Positions 33,540 through 43,046 of a DNA stretch of 64,000 bases are shown here, one piece after another. Both the position numbers and the translations under genes were made by a program. The stretch is taken from the NCBI RefSeq assembly GCF_023715155.1, contig NZ_JAMBNQ010000006.1:1-64000 (forward strand), written 5' to 3'. The number at the start of each line of letters is the position of its first letter. Positions within the stretch are counted from its first letter, which is position 1. The stretch is from Neobacillus mesonae. GTDB taxonomy: Bacteria > Bacillota > Bacilli > Bacillales > Cytobacillaceae. The notes under the pieces were generated by a model. It did no database searches and had not been told where the DNA came from. It saw only the letters and a list, made by a program, of their open reading frames with translations.

Positions 33540-34382
33540 TTACTCCGTAAACCCACGCATCATTTCATCCGGGTCAGAGCCAATGCGTTCATCCTTATTT
33601 AATCCATCAATATTCTTCATTTCTTCTGCTGTTAATTCAAAGTCAAAAACATCTGCATTTTCAATAATTCGCATCTCTTTTATGGACTTCGGAATAGTGA
33701 TAACTTGGGATTGCAAGTCCCAGCGCAGGATAATCTGAGCTGGAGTTTTCCCGTGTTTTCCAGCAATTTCAGTAATAACAGGCTCGTTTAATAGTTGGCC
33801 TCGTTTTAGCGGTGACCAAGCCTCTAGTTGAATCCCTTCTTTTTGACAAAAGGCGAGTAATTCTTTTTGTGTCAAATGCGGGTGATATTCCACTTGGTTG
33901 ACCATTGGCTTAATCTCGCAATCCTGCATCAGTTCTTGTAAATGGTGAACTTTAAAATTGCTGACACCGATTGCACGAACCCGTCCATCTTTATAAAGTT
34001 TTTCTAGTGCTTTCCACGTTTCTTTAAACTTATTTTTGCCCGGCCAATGAATTAAGTATAAATCGAGATAATCCAATCCAAGTTTCTTTAAACTTGTTTC
34101 ATAAGCCTGCAGCGCAGAATCATAACCATGATCTGAATTCCAAACTTTAGAGGTAATAAACAAATCCTCTCTTGGAATACCCGATTCTTTTATCGCTAAT
34201 CCAACACCTTCTTCATTTTGATAGTAAGAAGCGGTATCGATGCTCCGATATCCGTTTTTAAGTGCCGCTCTTACCGCTTCAATTACTTCAGATCCTTCTT
34301 GTACTTTAAAAACCCCAAGTCCGAACCAAGGCATTTTAACACCGTTATGTAATGTAGTAGTATCAGTTAAACTTTTTGGCAT
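33540..34382 (-). CDS. Aldo/keto reductase (YvgN/YtbE-like)
   Basis: 280-residue NADPH-dependent oxidoreductase with the (beta/alpha)8 fold. The catalytic tetrad is visible: Asp and Tyr in DTASYYQNEEGVG, Lys in FITSKVWNSDHGY, His in LDLYLIHWPGKNKF. The cofactor loop IPKSIKEMRIIENADVFDFEL is typical of family AKR5. Members detoxify methylglyoxal and other aldehydes in B. subtilis. The ribosome site is AAAGGGGACGC, and the gene is monocistronic. Confidence 0.92.
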   Translation of the reverse strand: MPKSLTDTTTLHNGVKMPWFGLGVFKVQEGSEVIEAVRAALKNGYRSIDTASYYQNEEGVGLAIKESGIPREDLFITSKVWNSDHGYDSALQAYETSLKKLGLDYLDLYLIHWPGKNKFKETWKALEKLYKDGRVRAIGVSNFKVHHLQELMQDCEIKPMVNQVEYHPHLTQKELLAFCQKEGIQLEAWSPLKRGQLLNEPVITEIAGKHGKTPAQIILRWDLQSQVITIPKSIKEMRIIENADVFDFELTAEEMKNIDGLNKDERIGSDPDEMMRGFTE

Positions 34383-34585
34383 AAAAGCGTCCCCTTTCTA
34401 TATTTATAGTACATCAGTTTTGAATATCCAGCCATTAGGACAACCTGTGGATGATAGAAGTGTAAGTGTCTTCAAATCAAGCACAGCTTGTTCCTGCGAT
34501 GATGATTCTTAACCGTTTTCCTTAGTGGTCAGCCTAAAGGCCTACAATGTTCTTCGGTTCTGGAATACTCTTTTTGGACTTTTAA
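34383..34585. other. Intergenic stretch, no gene recognised
   Basis: No frame with a ribosome site was found. The sequence has no strong repeat or hairpin and may include decayed coding DNA continuous with the open frame that follows. Confidence 0.35.
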
Positions 34586-34810
34586 GGCCGAAAGTTATTT
34601 GACTTCGAGCTGCTTATAAGCTATCACTTTACGGGAGATACTCTAGTAGCTTATACGACGGGAGAAAAAAATGGCTGGGCGCTCTTAGAATATGCTCATG
34701 CTTTTCCTTTATGGGATGCTAATATTCACGAAGCTTTCCTTATGGAGCTGGAGGAATGCCCAAAGTCGAAACTTATAAAGAATTGGATAAACACAAGCAG
34801 ATATGTATAA
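34586..34810 (+). pseudogene. Possible gene remnant (open frame without a start)
   Basis: An open stretch of about 74 codons has protein-like composition (GDTLVAYTTGEKNGWALLEY, then AHAFPLWDANIHEAFLMELE, then a basic C-terminus). It lacks an ATG, GTG or TTG near its beginning and has no ribosome site. It looks like the C-terminal part of a decayed gene. I do not recognise the family. It ends just before the ribosome site of the next gene. Confidence 0.35.
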
Positions 34811-34850
34811 ACTATTTTCTGTTACTATTACGATCACAAGGAGTTTGCAA

Positions 34851-35708
34851 ATGGATCAAGAACTATCATATGGCAGCGATTATAAATTCATCCCTGCGAC
34901 TTCGATAGGCAGCGGGGTTGGAATCACAGTTGTGCCGGATGTGTATTGCCATACCATACAAATTGTAAATTTCTGTTTAGCAGGTACCCCGGGATCGGAT
35001 GATTTCGTGTTGGTAGATGCAGGAATGCCAGGATCTGCTGATGATATAGTCTCCGTAACGGAAGAGCGGTTTGGAGCCGGGAGCCGCCCAAAAGCAATTT
35101 TATTGACCCATGGGCATTTCGACCATGTCGGAGCCATTATCGAACTAATAAAACATTGGCAAGTTCCTGTTTATGCTCATGAATTGGAGCTCCCCTTTTT
35201 AACTGGGAAAACAAAATATCCTAAACCCGATCCATCTGTTGAAGGCGGGTTAGTAGCAAAAATGTCCCCGCTGTTTCCAAATGAACCCATTAACCTGGGT
35301 TCATGGGTTAAACCATTGCCGGCAGATGGGAATGTACCATACTTGCAAGGATTCCGCTGGATTCATACACCAGGACACTCTCCAGGACATGTTTCATTCT
35401 TTAGGAAAGAAGATAGAATGTTAATTGCAGGAGATGCATTTGTAACAGTACGGCAGGATTCATTATATAAGGTCATAACCCAAGAAGAAGAAGTGAATGG
35501 TCCTCCAAGATATCTGACAACTGATTGGCAGGCAGCATGGGCCTCAGTAAAAACGCTCTATGATATAAAACCTGCTTATGCTGTTACCGGGCACGGCAAA
35601 CCAATGTCAGGAGAGGTATTAACAGAAGGGCTCCAAAAGCTGGCCAATGAATTTGACAAGATTGCCATCCCTGATTATGGAAAGTATACGGATGGCCAAA
35701 AACATTAA
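34851..35708 (+). CDS. MBL-fold metallo-hydrolase
   Basis: 285-residue metallo-beta-lactamase-fold enzyme. The metal motif is HGHFDHVG (LLTHGHFDHVGAI, about residue 85), followed by HTPGHSPGHVSF and AGDAFVT, which supply the remaining ligands, and a late VTGHGKPM histidine. The start MDQELSYGSDYKF is set by AAGGAG nine bases upstream; a longer in-frame ATG extends into the preceding remnant and is unlikely. The substrate is unknown. Homologues act on lactones, thioesters or quinoline-type compounds. Confidence 0.85.
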   Translation: MDQELSYGSDYKFIPATSIGSGVGITVVPDVYCHTIQIVNFCLAGTPGSDDFVLVDAGMPGSADDIVSVTEERFGAGSRPKAILLTHGHFDHVGAIIELIKHWQVPVYAHELELPFLTGKTKYPKPDPSVEGGLVAKMSPLFPNEPINLGSWVKPLPADGNVPYLQGFRWIHTPGHSPGHVSFFRKEDRMLIAGDAFVTVRQDSLYKVITQEEEVNGPPRYLTTDWQAAWASVKTLYDIKPAYAVTGHGKPMSGEVLTEGLQKLANEFDKIAIPDYGKYTDGQKH

Positions 35709-35710
35709 AA

Positions 35711-35754
35711 AGCTGTCAGGAGCCAAGTGAAATTCCACTTGGCTTCTGACAGCT
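35711..35754. terminator. Hairpin after the MBL hydrolase gene
   Basis: A long stem, AGCTGTCAG-GAGCCAAGTG with CACTTGGC-TTCTGACAGCT, follows the stop codon closely. The plus-strand tail is only partly T-rich, while the opposite strand ends in TTTTTAATG. Confidence 0.65.
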
Positions 35755-35842
35755 ATATACATTTCCAAAAATTCAAATAAAGAAAATAGAGTTTGGAAAC
35801 ATTACTCATTTTCTATTATTCATTTTTAGGCTTTAAAAGGGG

Positions 35843-36769
35843 TTGTTATCCATTTTAAAAAATAATTTTATATGGCTTATTGTTACATCTTTGAAAGGAA
35901 TCGCTCAAGTTATTTTTATTGATAATGCTGTCTCTGGCTTTATAATTTTAGCAGGAATAACAATTGCCTCATATTCTTTAGGAATAGTAACTCTATTATC
36001 AAGCATAATTGGTACATTGATCGGCATAGCAGGAGGTGCTGAAAAAGAAAGTATGAACCAAGGTTTATTGGGATACAACTCGGTGCTGGCCGGAATGGCT
36101 CTATTCTTGTTTTTAAGCGGATCTGATCGATGGATGATTGCCTTGGCTGGGGCAGCTATTGCCGCCATTGTCACAGCTGCAATAATGTATTTTATGCGGC
36201 AAAGCGGGATTCCTATCCTCACTTTCCCTTATATTGTTACAACCTGGTTTCTTTTACTAGCTTCATACAGGCTGGCCACCTTTAAAATTAGTCCTGACCT
36301 TAAACCGCAGACTTTATCAAATTGGGACCTGGATATTAAAGGAGAACCACATTGGCTGGACGGAGCCGTGGATGGAATGGGACAAATTTACTTCCTTGAT
36401 CATAATCTTTCCGGTGTTTTGCTTTTTATTGCAGTCTTTTGGGCAGGATGGAGATTGGGGCTTTATGCCATAATCGGAAATGCTGCTGCTTTGTTGACAT
36501 CCTATGGTCTTGGCGGCGAACATTCCCTAATCTTCCATGGACTTTATGGTTACAATGCCATCTTAACCATACTCGCGGTATCGGCTGTGTTCAAAGAGGA
36601 CAATCGGAATGTCCTTTTATCCGGCATTGTTGCTGCTTGTTTAACCGTTCCTATTACAGCAAGCATAGATACATGGCTCCTGCCATATGGAATGCCGGCA
36701 CTCACCATGCCATTTGTTCTTTGCACCTGGATCTTCCTCGGAGCAAGAAAGGTATTGCCCCGTATTTAA
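35843..36769 (+). CDS. yut: Urea transporter (UT family)
   Basis: 308-residue urea channel made of two homologous halves. The pairs KGIAQVIFIDNAVSGF / VDGMGQIYFLDHNLSGV and LLGYNSVLAGMAL / LYGYNAILTILAV show the internal repeat, and TFPYIVTTW / TMPFVLCTW are the pore-lining segments. Helices fill most of the protein. The start is uncertain: TTG 35843 abuts the AAAAGGGG ribosome site, and an ATT at 35852 would be better spaced. It faces the urease operon from the other strand and should supply it with urea. Confidence 0.88.
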   Translation: MLSILKNNFIWLIVTSLKGIAQVIFIDNAVSGFIILAGITIASYSLGIVTLLSSIIGTLIGIAGGAEKESMNQGLLGYNSVLAGMALFLFLSGSDRWMIALAGAAIAAIVTAAIMYFMRQSGIPILTFPYIVTTWFLLLASYRLATFKISPDLKPQTLSNWDLDIKGEPHWLDGAVDGMGQIYFLDHNLSGVLLFIAVFWAGWRLGLYAIIGNAAALLTSYGLGGEHSLIFHGLYGYNAILTILAVSAVFKEDNRNVLLSGIVAACLTVPITASIDTWLLPYGMPALTMPFVLCTWIFLGARKVLPRI

Positions 36770-36808
36770 AAAATGGCTGTCCCGAACAAAATCGAGACAG
36801 CCGCTTTT
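36770..36808. terminator. Shared terminator, urea transporter and YheE-like gene
   Basis: GGCTGTC pairs with GACAGCC. AAAAAT on the left and GCTTTTTC on the right make it usable from both sides. Confidence 0.75.
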
Positions 36809-37027
36809 TCATTGATCTAAGTAATCAGTCATCTTATTAAAAACTTCATCTTCAATTGCATCCACATGTTCTTCTTCAAGTGTTTGTTTGGGATGGGGAT
36901 GGTACCAATGCACTTTATCTCCATGAATCATCCCTTTGTACCGGCTGCCATCTACACTTAGGGAAAAATGAGGATGTTCTTTTGCAGAACCCTCAAACAA
37001 ATGATTGACTTCAAAATCTTCCAACAT
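36809..37027 (-). CDS. Small protein resembling YheE (DUF5342)
   Basis: 72-residue soluble protein (MLEDFEVNHLFEGSAKEHPH, then SRYKGMIHGDKVHWYHPHP, then an acidic helix). The pattern of a short beta-rich domain with KG-IHGD-VHWY-type motifs suggests the YheE/DUF5342 group of Bacillus, but this is tentative. Its AGGAGG ribosome site is locked in a 10-bp perfect hairpin, so translation is probably regulated. It lies 63 bases downstream of ureH on the same strand and could be read through from the urease operon. Confidence 0.65.
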   Translation of the reverse strand: MLEDFEVNHLFEGSAKEHPHFSLSVDGSRYKGMIHGDKVHWYHPHPKQTLEEEHVDAIEDEVFNKMTDYLDQ

Positions 37028-37035
37028 AGTTCACC

Positions 37036-37058
37036 CTCCTTTTGTGTTACAAAAGGAG
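37036..37058 (-). promoter_or_regulatory. Hairpin sequestering the Shine-Dalgarno of the YheE-like gene
   Basis: CTCCTTTTGT and ACAAAAGGAG are perfectly complementary around a three-base loop. On the minus-strand RNA the right arm contains the AGGAGG used by the downstream gene. No T-run follows, so it is not a terminator. Confidence 0.65.
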
Positions 37059-37090
37059 TTTCTCCATTATCACAGAAGTGTATTCAAAAG

Positions 37091-37753
37091 TTAAATCCAA
37101 AGACTGAATAAACCATCGTTTACACCAAGATTATACATGTAATAAATTCCGAAAACCGTACTAATGGCACCCGTTGTTAAGATCAATGCCTTACCGGTAA
37201 CGATGCGTTTTACACTTAAAATAAATGGAATTCCAATAATGGTTGTAAAAATTAACATGCCAATGACCGTTCCTGTTCCAAATATGATAATATACAAAGC
37301 TCCCTGCCACACGGAATGAACTGTGCTCATGGTAAGAAGAACCATAGCCCCGCTTCCGGCAATCCCATGAACAAACCCAATGAACAGGGATTTATAGTAT
37401 GTAACCTTTTTCACCCTTGGCAAATGATCTGGATGATGAGAATGTTCATGTTTTTTCCGAATGGATAACATAGCAGCAATCCCCAGATAAACCAGCATAA
37501 TTCCTACTAAAAATTCTAAAGAAAGCGACCATTTTTCTGGAATATCATTTTTCATAACAATGAAGACAATACCAATAACAAAAAGTGTTACTGTATGTCC
37601 TATTCCCCAAAAAACACCGGCAAGTGATGCCTGCCATAATTTTTTACTTTGACTTGCAATCGTCGAAACCGCAATCATATGATCCGGTTCCATTGCATGC
37701 CTAATCCCCAATATAAACCCTAAAGCTAAGACGGAAAACAATGTGACATCCAT
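37091..37753 (-). CDS. ureH: UreH, nickel-transport-related membrane protein of the urease operon
   Basis: 220-residue polytopic protein of the UreH/TauE-NiCoT-like group with about six membrane helices. Metal-binding histidines are in the helix 1-2 region (RHAMEPDHMIAV, the HX4DH nickel signature) and in a cytosolic loop (HEHSHHPDH). It is thought to bring nickel into the cell for urease. It is the last gene of ureABCEFGDH, the order known from Bacillus sp. TB-90. A hairpin separates it from ureD. Confidence 0.9.
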   Translation of the reverse strand: MDVTLFSVLALGFILGIRHAMEPDHMIAVSTIASQSKKLWQASLAGVFWGIGHTVTLFVIGIVFIVMKNDIPEKWSLSLEFLVGIMLVYLGIAAMLSIRKKHEHSHHPDHLPRVKKVTYYKSLFIGFVHGIAGSGAMVLLTMSTVHSVWQGALYIIIFGTGTVIGMLIFTTIIGIPFILSVKRIVTGKALILTTGAISTVFGIYYMYNLGVNDGLFSLWI

Positions 37754-37792
37754 TATTCATCCTCCCCTAAAAAGTTATTTATGTATATGAAT

Positions 37793-37820
37793 CCCCGGCA
37801 GACTACCTAAACTGCCGGGG
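37793..37820 (-). promoter_or_regulatory. Intercistronic hairpin between ureD and ureH
   Basis: CCCCGGCAG and CTGCCGGGG pair perfectly around ten bases. On the minus strand it is followed by ATTCATAT rather than a T-run. It may trim or stabilise mRNA, or partly terminate before ureH. Confidence 0.5.
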
Positions 37821-37826
37821 TAATGA

Positions 37827-38651
37827 TTAATATTTTCGAAGAGAATATTGTTTCGCTTGGAACCATTCATCACTTATCAGACGGTGAATGGATAAAAAGA
37901 TTTTTTCTATATTCTGGGTGGAATTTGCAAATATTCGAATCGTAAATCCTGGTACCTGCAGTGAAGATAGTCCGACTTTATAATCAAATGTATTCTCATC
38001 GATAAGGGAATATAACTGGTCAAGAAAGGGATTATTTATTTTTTGGTCTACCACAATCATGGAACCTAAATGAGTAAATCCCTCCATAAAACCTAAGCCA
38101 GGAAGATTTTGAACAGCTGGATTTAATTTCAAATGATCATAGACAACCAGTTCATCATCCATGTAAATTTCATTTAATAATTGAACGGTTTTATAGCTAA
38201 AACGTTCCCCCTTTGGTGACCATCCGGGAGTAATGATATCTGTGTAAAGCAATGTCGCTGTTGGATCCATACGGAAGACATTTTTTTGTTTATAATGAGC
38301 ATTTTGATAGGCAATCAACTGATCTGGAAAATATTCAAGATAACTGCCGGCTTGCAGGGAAATTTCAGATTCCTGATAAACAAAATGAGTAGGCGTTTTA
38401 TATACCTTTGTCGCTCCCTGTGTGGTTAAAGTCATCTTGGCATTCTCCGCAAGGGAAATCTTCATTTGATAGCGATCCCCATCTAAATAGCCGCCGCCGG
38501 GATTTAATAAATAATAACAAGCACGTCCAGAATCATCATGGTAAATAGGGCGCATAACCTTAAATGCACCCTGAAAATAAACATTCTTTGCTACTGTTTT
38601 TCCTTTTCTGTCTTCTGCATTTAAATGCAAAACGCCCGTCCAATCTCCCAT
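37827..38651 (-). CDS. ureD: Urease accessory protein UreD
   Basis: 274-residue chaperone that binds apo-urease with UreF and UreG to allow lysine carbamylation and nickel insertion. Family marks are NPGGGYLDGDRYQM (about 70-83), TTQGATKVYKTP, and the PDQLIAYQNAHYKQ and TDIITPGWSPKGERFSY segments. It begins one base after the ureG stop codon, so translation is coupled. Confidence 0.95.
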   Translation of the reverse strand: MGDWTGVLHLNAEDRKGKTVAKNVYFQGAFKVMRPIYHDDSGRACYYLLNPGGGYLDGDRYQMKISLAENAKMTLTTQGATKVYKTPTHFVYQESEISLQAGSYLEYFPDQLIAYQNAHYKQKNVFRMDPTATLLYTDIITPGWSPKGERFSYKTVQLLNEIYMDDELVVYDHLKLNPAVQNLPGLGFMEGFTHLGSMIVVDQKINNPFLDQLYSLIDENTFDYKVGLSSLQVPGFTIRIFANSTQNIEKIFLSIHRLISDEWFQAKQYSLRKY

Positions 38652-38652
38652 A

Positions 38653-39264
38653 TTAGGCCAATCCCTTTAATAATGCATTCTGTTTCAGCCAATCAATCAC
38701 ATTATCTAAACCTTTTTCATCTTTTAAATTGGTAAAAGTGAACGGCTTATCTCCACGGAACACTTTAGTGTCAGACTCCATCACATCAAGGCTTGCCCCA
38801 ACATGCGGCGCTAAATCAGTTTTATTAATAATAAACAAATCTGATTTAATCATTCCCTGACCGCCTTTTCGCGGGATTTTTTCCCCTTGTGCCACATCAA
38901 TAATATAGATAGAAAAGTCAACCAGCTCAGGGCTGAAGGTTGCCGCTAAGTTGTCACCGCCGCTTTCTACAAAAATCAGCTCGACATCTGGGTGCTTTTC
39001 CCTTAATTCATTGATGGCTGCAAAGTTCATCGAAGCATCTTCACGGATAGCCGTATGCGGACAGCCTCCCGTTTCTACCCCAACAATTCGATCAGCAGGA
39101 AGGACACCATTTTGCATTAAAAATTTCGCATCTTCTTTTGTATAAATATCGTTTGTCACAACCGCCATGCTGACTTCGTTATTCAAACGTCGTGTCAGTT
39201 TTTCAACTAACATTGTTTTTCCTGCTCCTACAGGCCCGCCTACTCCAATTCTAATTGGTTCCAT
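38653..39264 (-). CDS. ureG: Urease accessory GTPase UreG
   Basis: 203-residue SIMIBI-class GTPase that powers nickel delivery to urease. The P-loop [13 protein letters not shown] is at residues 7-19. The metal site CPH is in [16 protein letters not shown] (about 65-80), with the guanine motif [11 protein letters not shown] near residue 148. All expected motifs are intact. A 104-base gap with a strong hairpin separates it from ureF, in contrast to the tight spacing elsewhere in the operon. Confidence 0.97.
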   Translation of the reverse strand: MEPIRIGVGGPVGAGKTMLVEKLTRRLNNEVSMAVVTNDIYTKEDAKFLMQNGVLPADRIVGVETGGCPHTAIREDASMNFAAINELREKHPDVELIFVESGGDNLAATFSPELVDFSIYIIDVAQGEKIPRKGGQGMIKSDLFIINKTDLAPHVGASLDVMESDTKVFRGDKPFTFTNLKDEKGLDNVIDWLKQNALLKGLA

Positions 39265-39314
39265 AAGAAAAACACGTCCCTTCTTTTTAAATATAGTTTT
39301 TATTCAACTTGCGT

Positions 39315-39351
39315 GCTGATTTCCGTTTTAGTCAACCTAACGGAAATCAGC
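39315..39351 (-). promoter_or_regulatory. Intercistronic hairpin between ureF and ureG
   Basis: GCTGATTTCCGTT and AACGGAAATCAGC form a perfect 13-bp stem with an 11-base loop. On the operon strand no T-run follows. It may be an mRNA processing or stabilising element that sets ureGDH levels. Confidence 0.55.
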
Positions 39352-39368
39352 AATATTTTTTACAAAGA

Positions 39369-40055
39369 CTACGACATAAAAATTCTTATATTAACACGTT
39401 CATGTCTCATTTGTGAAAGCTCAATGCCGGGAGAGACAATACCAAAATCCTCTTCATTTAACTGTTGAATCAATTCAGCAGCCTTAACCAATACGGGCTG
39501 AATGGCACGAATTACTTTTTGTCCTGCCGTTTGTCCCAATGGAATGCCGCGCACCGCATTTTGGACCATACTGGAAACAACAGAGTACAAGTAAAATAAA
39601 ATAGCGTCTGAATTTGAGACGTTCAGATCATGGGCGACCATCGTAAAAACAATGGCCGGGTGACCGAATGATTGTTTGTTTTCAATCCTTTTCCTATAGG
39701 CGGTAAGAATGGGGATATCATATAAAGCCTGAACAAGCTCCAGCATCCGTTCTCCCATTCTCATGCATCCTTCTCTCGTTTCACGAGGCAGGTTTTGTAC
39801 CGTCAGAAGCCGGTCAAGCTTCCATACTTTTTGAAAATCTTCTCTTTCTAATGCTTGGTATGTAAGAAGAACAGCCAGGCCATCTGAATAGATCAGCTGT
39901 TCATGAATATATACCTTAAGCCATTGGGTAAAGGTTTCAGTGTTATGTACTTTGTTCTCCTGTATATAACTTTCAAGTCCATATGAATGGCTGAAGGCAC
40001 CTGTTGGAAAATTTGAATCACATAACTGAAATAATGCTAAAATTTTCTCATCCAT
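39369..40055 (-). CDS. ureF: Urease accessory protein UreF
   Basis: 228-residue all-helical accessory protein that gates UreG-dependent nickel insertion in the UreDFG complex. The N-terminal [19 protein letters not shown] motif and the C-terminal [21 protein letters not shown] tail are canonical. Its start overlaps the end of ureE by eight bases. Confidence 0.95.
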   Translation of the reverse strand: MDEKILALFQLCDSNFPTGAFSHSYGLESYIQENKVHNTETFTQWLKVYIHEQLIYSDGLAVLLTYQALEREDFQKVWKLDRLLTVQNLPRETREGCMRMGERMLELVQALYDIPILTAYRKRIENKQSFGHPAIVFTMVAHDLNVSNSDAILFYLYSVVSSMVQNAVRGIPLGQTAGQKVIRAIQPVLVKAAELIQQLNEEDFGIVSPGIELSQMRHERVNIRIFMS

Positions 40056-40503
40056 GGCTGTGACCGATATGGCGGAATGCCTGCTTTACTTTACGGTTTT
40101 CTCGTTTGTACGGAATATTCAGTTCTTGAAGCAGTTCCTCCACGAGGTAATCATATTGAACCATCATCACATCATCTTCAAATTGTGCTGGAAGGTGCCT
40201 GTTTCCTAACTGATGAGCAATCGTTCCCATTTCATTGATACTTTTTGGGGTGATGACCAATAAATCATCAGCAATCACATCAATCACAATCATATTTTTT
40301 TCATCCATAAAAAGTACATCACCGGCAGCAAGATCACGTGGATCTTTTAAACGAATACCGATTTCCCGTCCATGGTCGGTGGTAACGCGCTGAATCCTTT
40401 TTACCAGATGATCACTTTCAAGATAGACTTTTTCAATATGACGCCTTATAATTTCCTCTTTTTCCAAATCCTCAATATTCGTTTCAATTCTTTCGATTAA
40501 CAA
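40048..40503 (-). CDS. ureE: Urease accessory protein UreE (nickel metallochaperone)
   Basis: 151-residue nickel carrier. The N-terminal peptide-binding domain and C-terminal metal domain are present ([25 protein letters not shown] includes the conserved GNRH histidine). The C-terminus ends RHIGHSHG, a short His cluster rather than the long poly-His tail of Klebsiella UreE. It overlaps ureF. Confidence 0.95.
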   Translation of the reverse strand: MLIERIETNIEDLEKEEIIRRHIEKVYLESDHLVKRIQRVTTDHGREIGIRLKDPRDLAAGDVLFMDEKNMIVIDVIADDLLVITPKSINEMGTIAHQLGNRHLPAQFEDDVMMVQYDYLVEELLQELNIPYKRENRKVKQAFRHIGHSHG

Positions 40504-40515
40504 GCCTTATTCACC

Positions 40516-42228
40516 TCAAAATAGAAAATATCTCTGCGCCATCGGCAATTCTTTTGCAGGGGAACTCGTGATCAATTCACCGTTGACCCTCACTTCATAT
40601 GTTTGCGGATCAACCGTCAGTTCTGGAGTTTCTGAGTTCAGTTTCATGTCTTTCTTGGTTAATTTCCTGATTCCTTTTACCGGAAGAATGATTTTTTCTA
40701 ATCCAAGTTTTTCATGAACTTTTCCTTCATATGCAGCCTGAGAAATGAAGGTGATGGAGTTTTTTTGCAGCGCTTTACCAACTGCTGCATACATCGGACG
40801 GTTCACAACCGGCTGAGGTGTGGGAATAGAAGCATTTGCATCCCCCATCATTCCATAGACAATAAAACCGCTCTTTAGAACTAACTCTGGTTTCACCCCG
40901 AAAAATGCTGGATTCCAGATGACAAGGTCAGCAATTTTCCCAACCTCAATGGAACCAACATAATCGGATATTCCATGAGTGATCGCAGGATTAATCGTAT
41001 ATTTTGCAATGTATCGCTTTGCACGATTATTATCGGATAGCTTGCTGTCTCCTTTAAGCGAGCCTCTTTCTTTTTTCATCTTGTCGGCTACCTGCCAAGT
41101 CCGTAAGATTACCTCACCAATCCGGCCCATCGCCTGTGCATCAGAACTTGTCATACTAAAGATTCCCATATCCTGAAGGACATCTTCTGCTGCAATGGTT
41201 TCCTTTCTAATCCGTGAATCGGCAAAAGCAATATCCTCCGGTACAGATGGATTCAAATGGTGGCAAACCATCAGCATATCTAAATGTTCATCAACTGTAT
41301 TAATGGTATAAGGCAGCGTTGGATTGGTTGAAGATGGCAGTACATTCATATAGCTTGCCGATTTTATTAAGTCAGGTGCATGACCGCCGCCGGCACCTTC
41401 TGTATGGTACATATGAATAACCCTGTCTTTAATTGCCGCCATCGTATTTTCAACGAAACCCGCTTCATTTAAGGTATCGGCATGAAGGGCCACCTGCACA
41501 TCATATTCATCCGCTACACTTAATGCATGATCGATAGCTGAAGGTGTAGCTCCCCAGTCTTCATGAACTTTAAGGCCGATAGCACCGGCTCTAACTTGTT
41601 CAGCTAACGGTTCTTTTTCTGCTGCCTGTCCTTTTCCGGTTAATCCAATATTGATTGGCAGCCCTTCTATTGCTTCAAGCATTCGGTGAATATTCCATTC
41701 ACCCGGAGTAACGGTTGTTGCTCTTGAACCCGCAGTCGGTCCTGTACCGCCGCCAATTAACGTAGTAAGACCTGCCGTTAAGGCCACTTCGACTTGTGCT
41801 GGATTGATAAAATGCACATGTGTGTCGAGTCCGCCGGCTGTGACAATCATCCCCTCACCAGCAATAATTTCAGTGGAAGCACCGATAATGATATCTACTC
41901 CATTCATTAATAATGGATTTCCCGCTTTACCAATTCCGGAAATTTTTCCGTCACGAATGGCAATATCTGCTTTATAAATGCCTTTATAGTCTAAAATAAC
42001 AGCATTGGTAATTACCACATCAGGGATTCCCTCACCGCGAGTGACGAGCGGATTTTGCCCCATTCCATCCCGAATAACTTTACCGCCGCCAAACACTACT
42101 TCCTCACCATAAGTGGTATAGTCTTTTTCGATTTGAATAATCAAGTCTGTATCTGCCAGCCGGATGGAATCTCCCGTAGTTGGGCCGTACATTTGGGCAT
42201 ACTGCTTTCTCGGCATTTCAAAACTCAT
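40516..42228 (-). CDS. ureC: Urease subunit alpha (catalytic)
   Basis: 570-residue nickel metalloenzyme subunit that hydrolyses urea to ammonia and carbamate. The active-site ligands are visible: His-X-His in [11 protein letters not shown] (about 135), the carbamylated lysine in [13 protein letters not shown] (about 218), histidines in [11 protein letters not shown] and [14 protein letters not shown], the flap cysteine-histidine in MVCHHLNPS, and the late Asp in SSDAQAMGR. The length is typical. It overlaps ureB by four bases (ATGA). Confidence 0.98.
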   Translation of the reverse strand: MSFEMPRKQYAQMYGPTTGDSIRLADTDLIIQIEKDYTTYGEEVVFGGGKVIRDGMGQNPLVTRGEGIPDVVITNAVILDYKGIYKADIAIRDGKISGIGKAGNPLLMNGVDIIIGASTEIIAGEGMIVTAGGLDTHVHFINPAQVEVALTAGLTTLIGGGTGPTAGSRATTVTPGEWNIHRMLEAIEGLPINIGLTGKGQAAEKEPLAEQVRAGAIGLKVHEDWGATPSAIDHALSVADEYDVQVALHADTLNEAGFVENTMAAIKDRVIHMYHTEGAGGGHAPDLIKSASYMNVLPSSTNPTLPYTINTVDEHLDMLMVCHHLNPSVPEDIAFADSRIRKETIAAEDVLQDMGIFSMTSSDAQAMGRIGEVILRTWQVADKMKKERGSLKGDSKLSDNNRAKRYIAKYTINPAITHGISDYVGSIEVGKIADLVIWNPAFFGVKPELVLKSGFIVYGMMGDANASIPTPQPVVNRPMYAAVGKALQKNSITFISQAAYEGKVHEKLGLEKIILPVKGIRKLTKKDMKLNSETPELTVDPQTYEVRVNGELITSSPAKELPMAQRYFLF

Positions 42229-42554
42229 TTGCCATGTCCTCCTTCGATCGAGCCGTCCGTTTTATTATTAAAGCCATAAACCTTGCGTTCTCCAGCATAT
42301 GGAACCAATTCAACTTCTTTTTCATCTCCTGGCTCAAATCGTACAGCAGCACCTGCCGGAATATTTAACCTTTTTCCAAAGGCCTCTTCTCGATTAAGCT
42401 GCAAAGATTCATTTACTTCGTAGAAATGATAGTGGGATCCAACCTGAACTGGACGGTCTCCCGTGTTCGTTACCTTCACTTTCAATACATCTCTTCCCTC
42501 ATTACAAATAATGGGTTCTTCTTTTAAAAACAATTGGCCTGGTTCCCATTCCAT
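42225..42554 (-). CDS. ureB: Urease subunit beta
   Basis: 109-residue structural subunit of the (UreABC)3 urease. The conserved [21 protein letters not shown] and [22 protein letters not shown] segments are present. The C-terminus is slightly extended ([14 protein letters not shown]). An AGGAGGGAT ribosome site precedes the ATG, and the stop codon overlaps the ureC start. Confidence 0.96.
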   Translation of the reverse strand: MEWEPGQLFLKEEPIICNEGRDVLKVKVTNTGDRPVQVGSHYHFYEVNESLQLNREEAFGKRLNIPAGAAVRFEPGDEKEVELVPYAGERKVYGFNNKTDGSIEGGHGK

Positions 42555-42574
42555 TGTTATCCCTCCTGAATCAT

Positions 42575-42877
42575 TTAACGAATTGGATCATGCACAGTAA
42601 CTAGTTTTGTACCATCTGGGAAGGTGGCTTCCACTTGAACATCATCGATGATATCAGCGATTCCTTCCATTACATCGTCACGAGTTAAGATGGAAGCACC
42701 ATATTCCATTAATTCCGCCACGGTTTTTCCATCCCGTGCACCTTCAAGCACCTCATACGTGATCAGGGCAACTGCCTCTGGATAATTTAATTTCAGTCCT
42801 CTTTCTTTTCTTCTTTTTGCAAGATCAGCCGCTACCACAATCATAAGCTTGTCTATCTCACGGGGTACTAATAACAT
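42575..42877 (-). CDS. ureA: Urease subunit gamma
   Basis: 100-residue structural subunit and first gene of the urease operon. Family motifs are [32 protein letters not shown] and the C-terminal [21 protein letters not shown] and ATG codons are adjacent; the ATG is preferred for spacing from AAGGAGG. No clear sigma-A promoter or TnrA/GlnR-type box was found in the 175 bases upstream. Confidence 0.96.
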   Translation of the reverse strand: MLLVPREIDKLMIVVAADLAKRRKERGLKLNYPEAVALITYEVLEGARDGKTVAELMEYGASILTRDDVMEGIADIIDDVQVEATFPDGTKLVTVHDPIR

Positions 42878-43046
42878 CACTATGCCTCCTTCTAATGCTT
42901 TTGTTATATTTATCCAACTTCAATATAAATCTCCATTTTCTTGAACATTTAAACCCGATAGAAAAATCTTTTCATTTAATTGCTTATTCAAATATGCAAT
43001 ACGAAATTTCCCTCCAAGGTGATTCATTTCCGAAAAGGCTCAAATT

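Noticed and set aside
42881-43046. TnrA/GlnR-type box upstream of ureA
   Set aside because: A TGTTATATTT word is present, but the second half-site (TNACA) is missing, so nitrogen control cannot be claimed.
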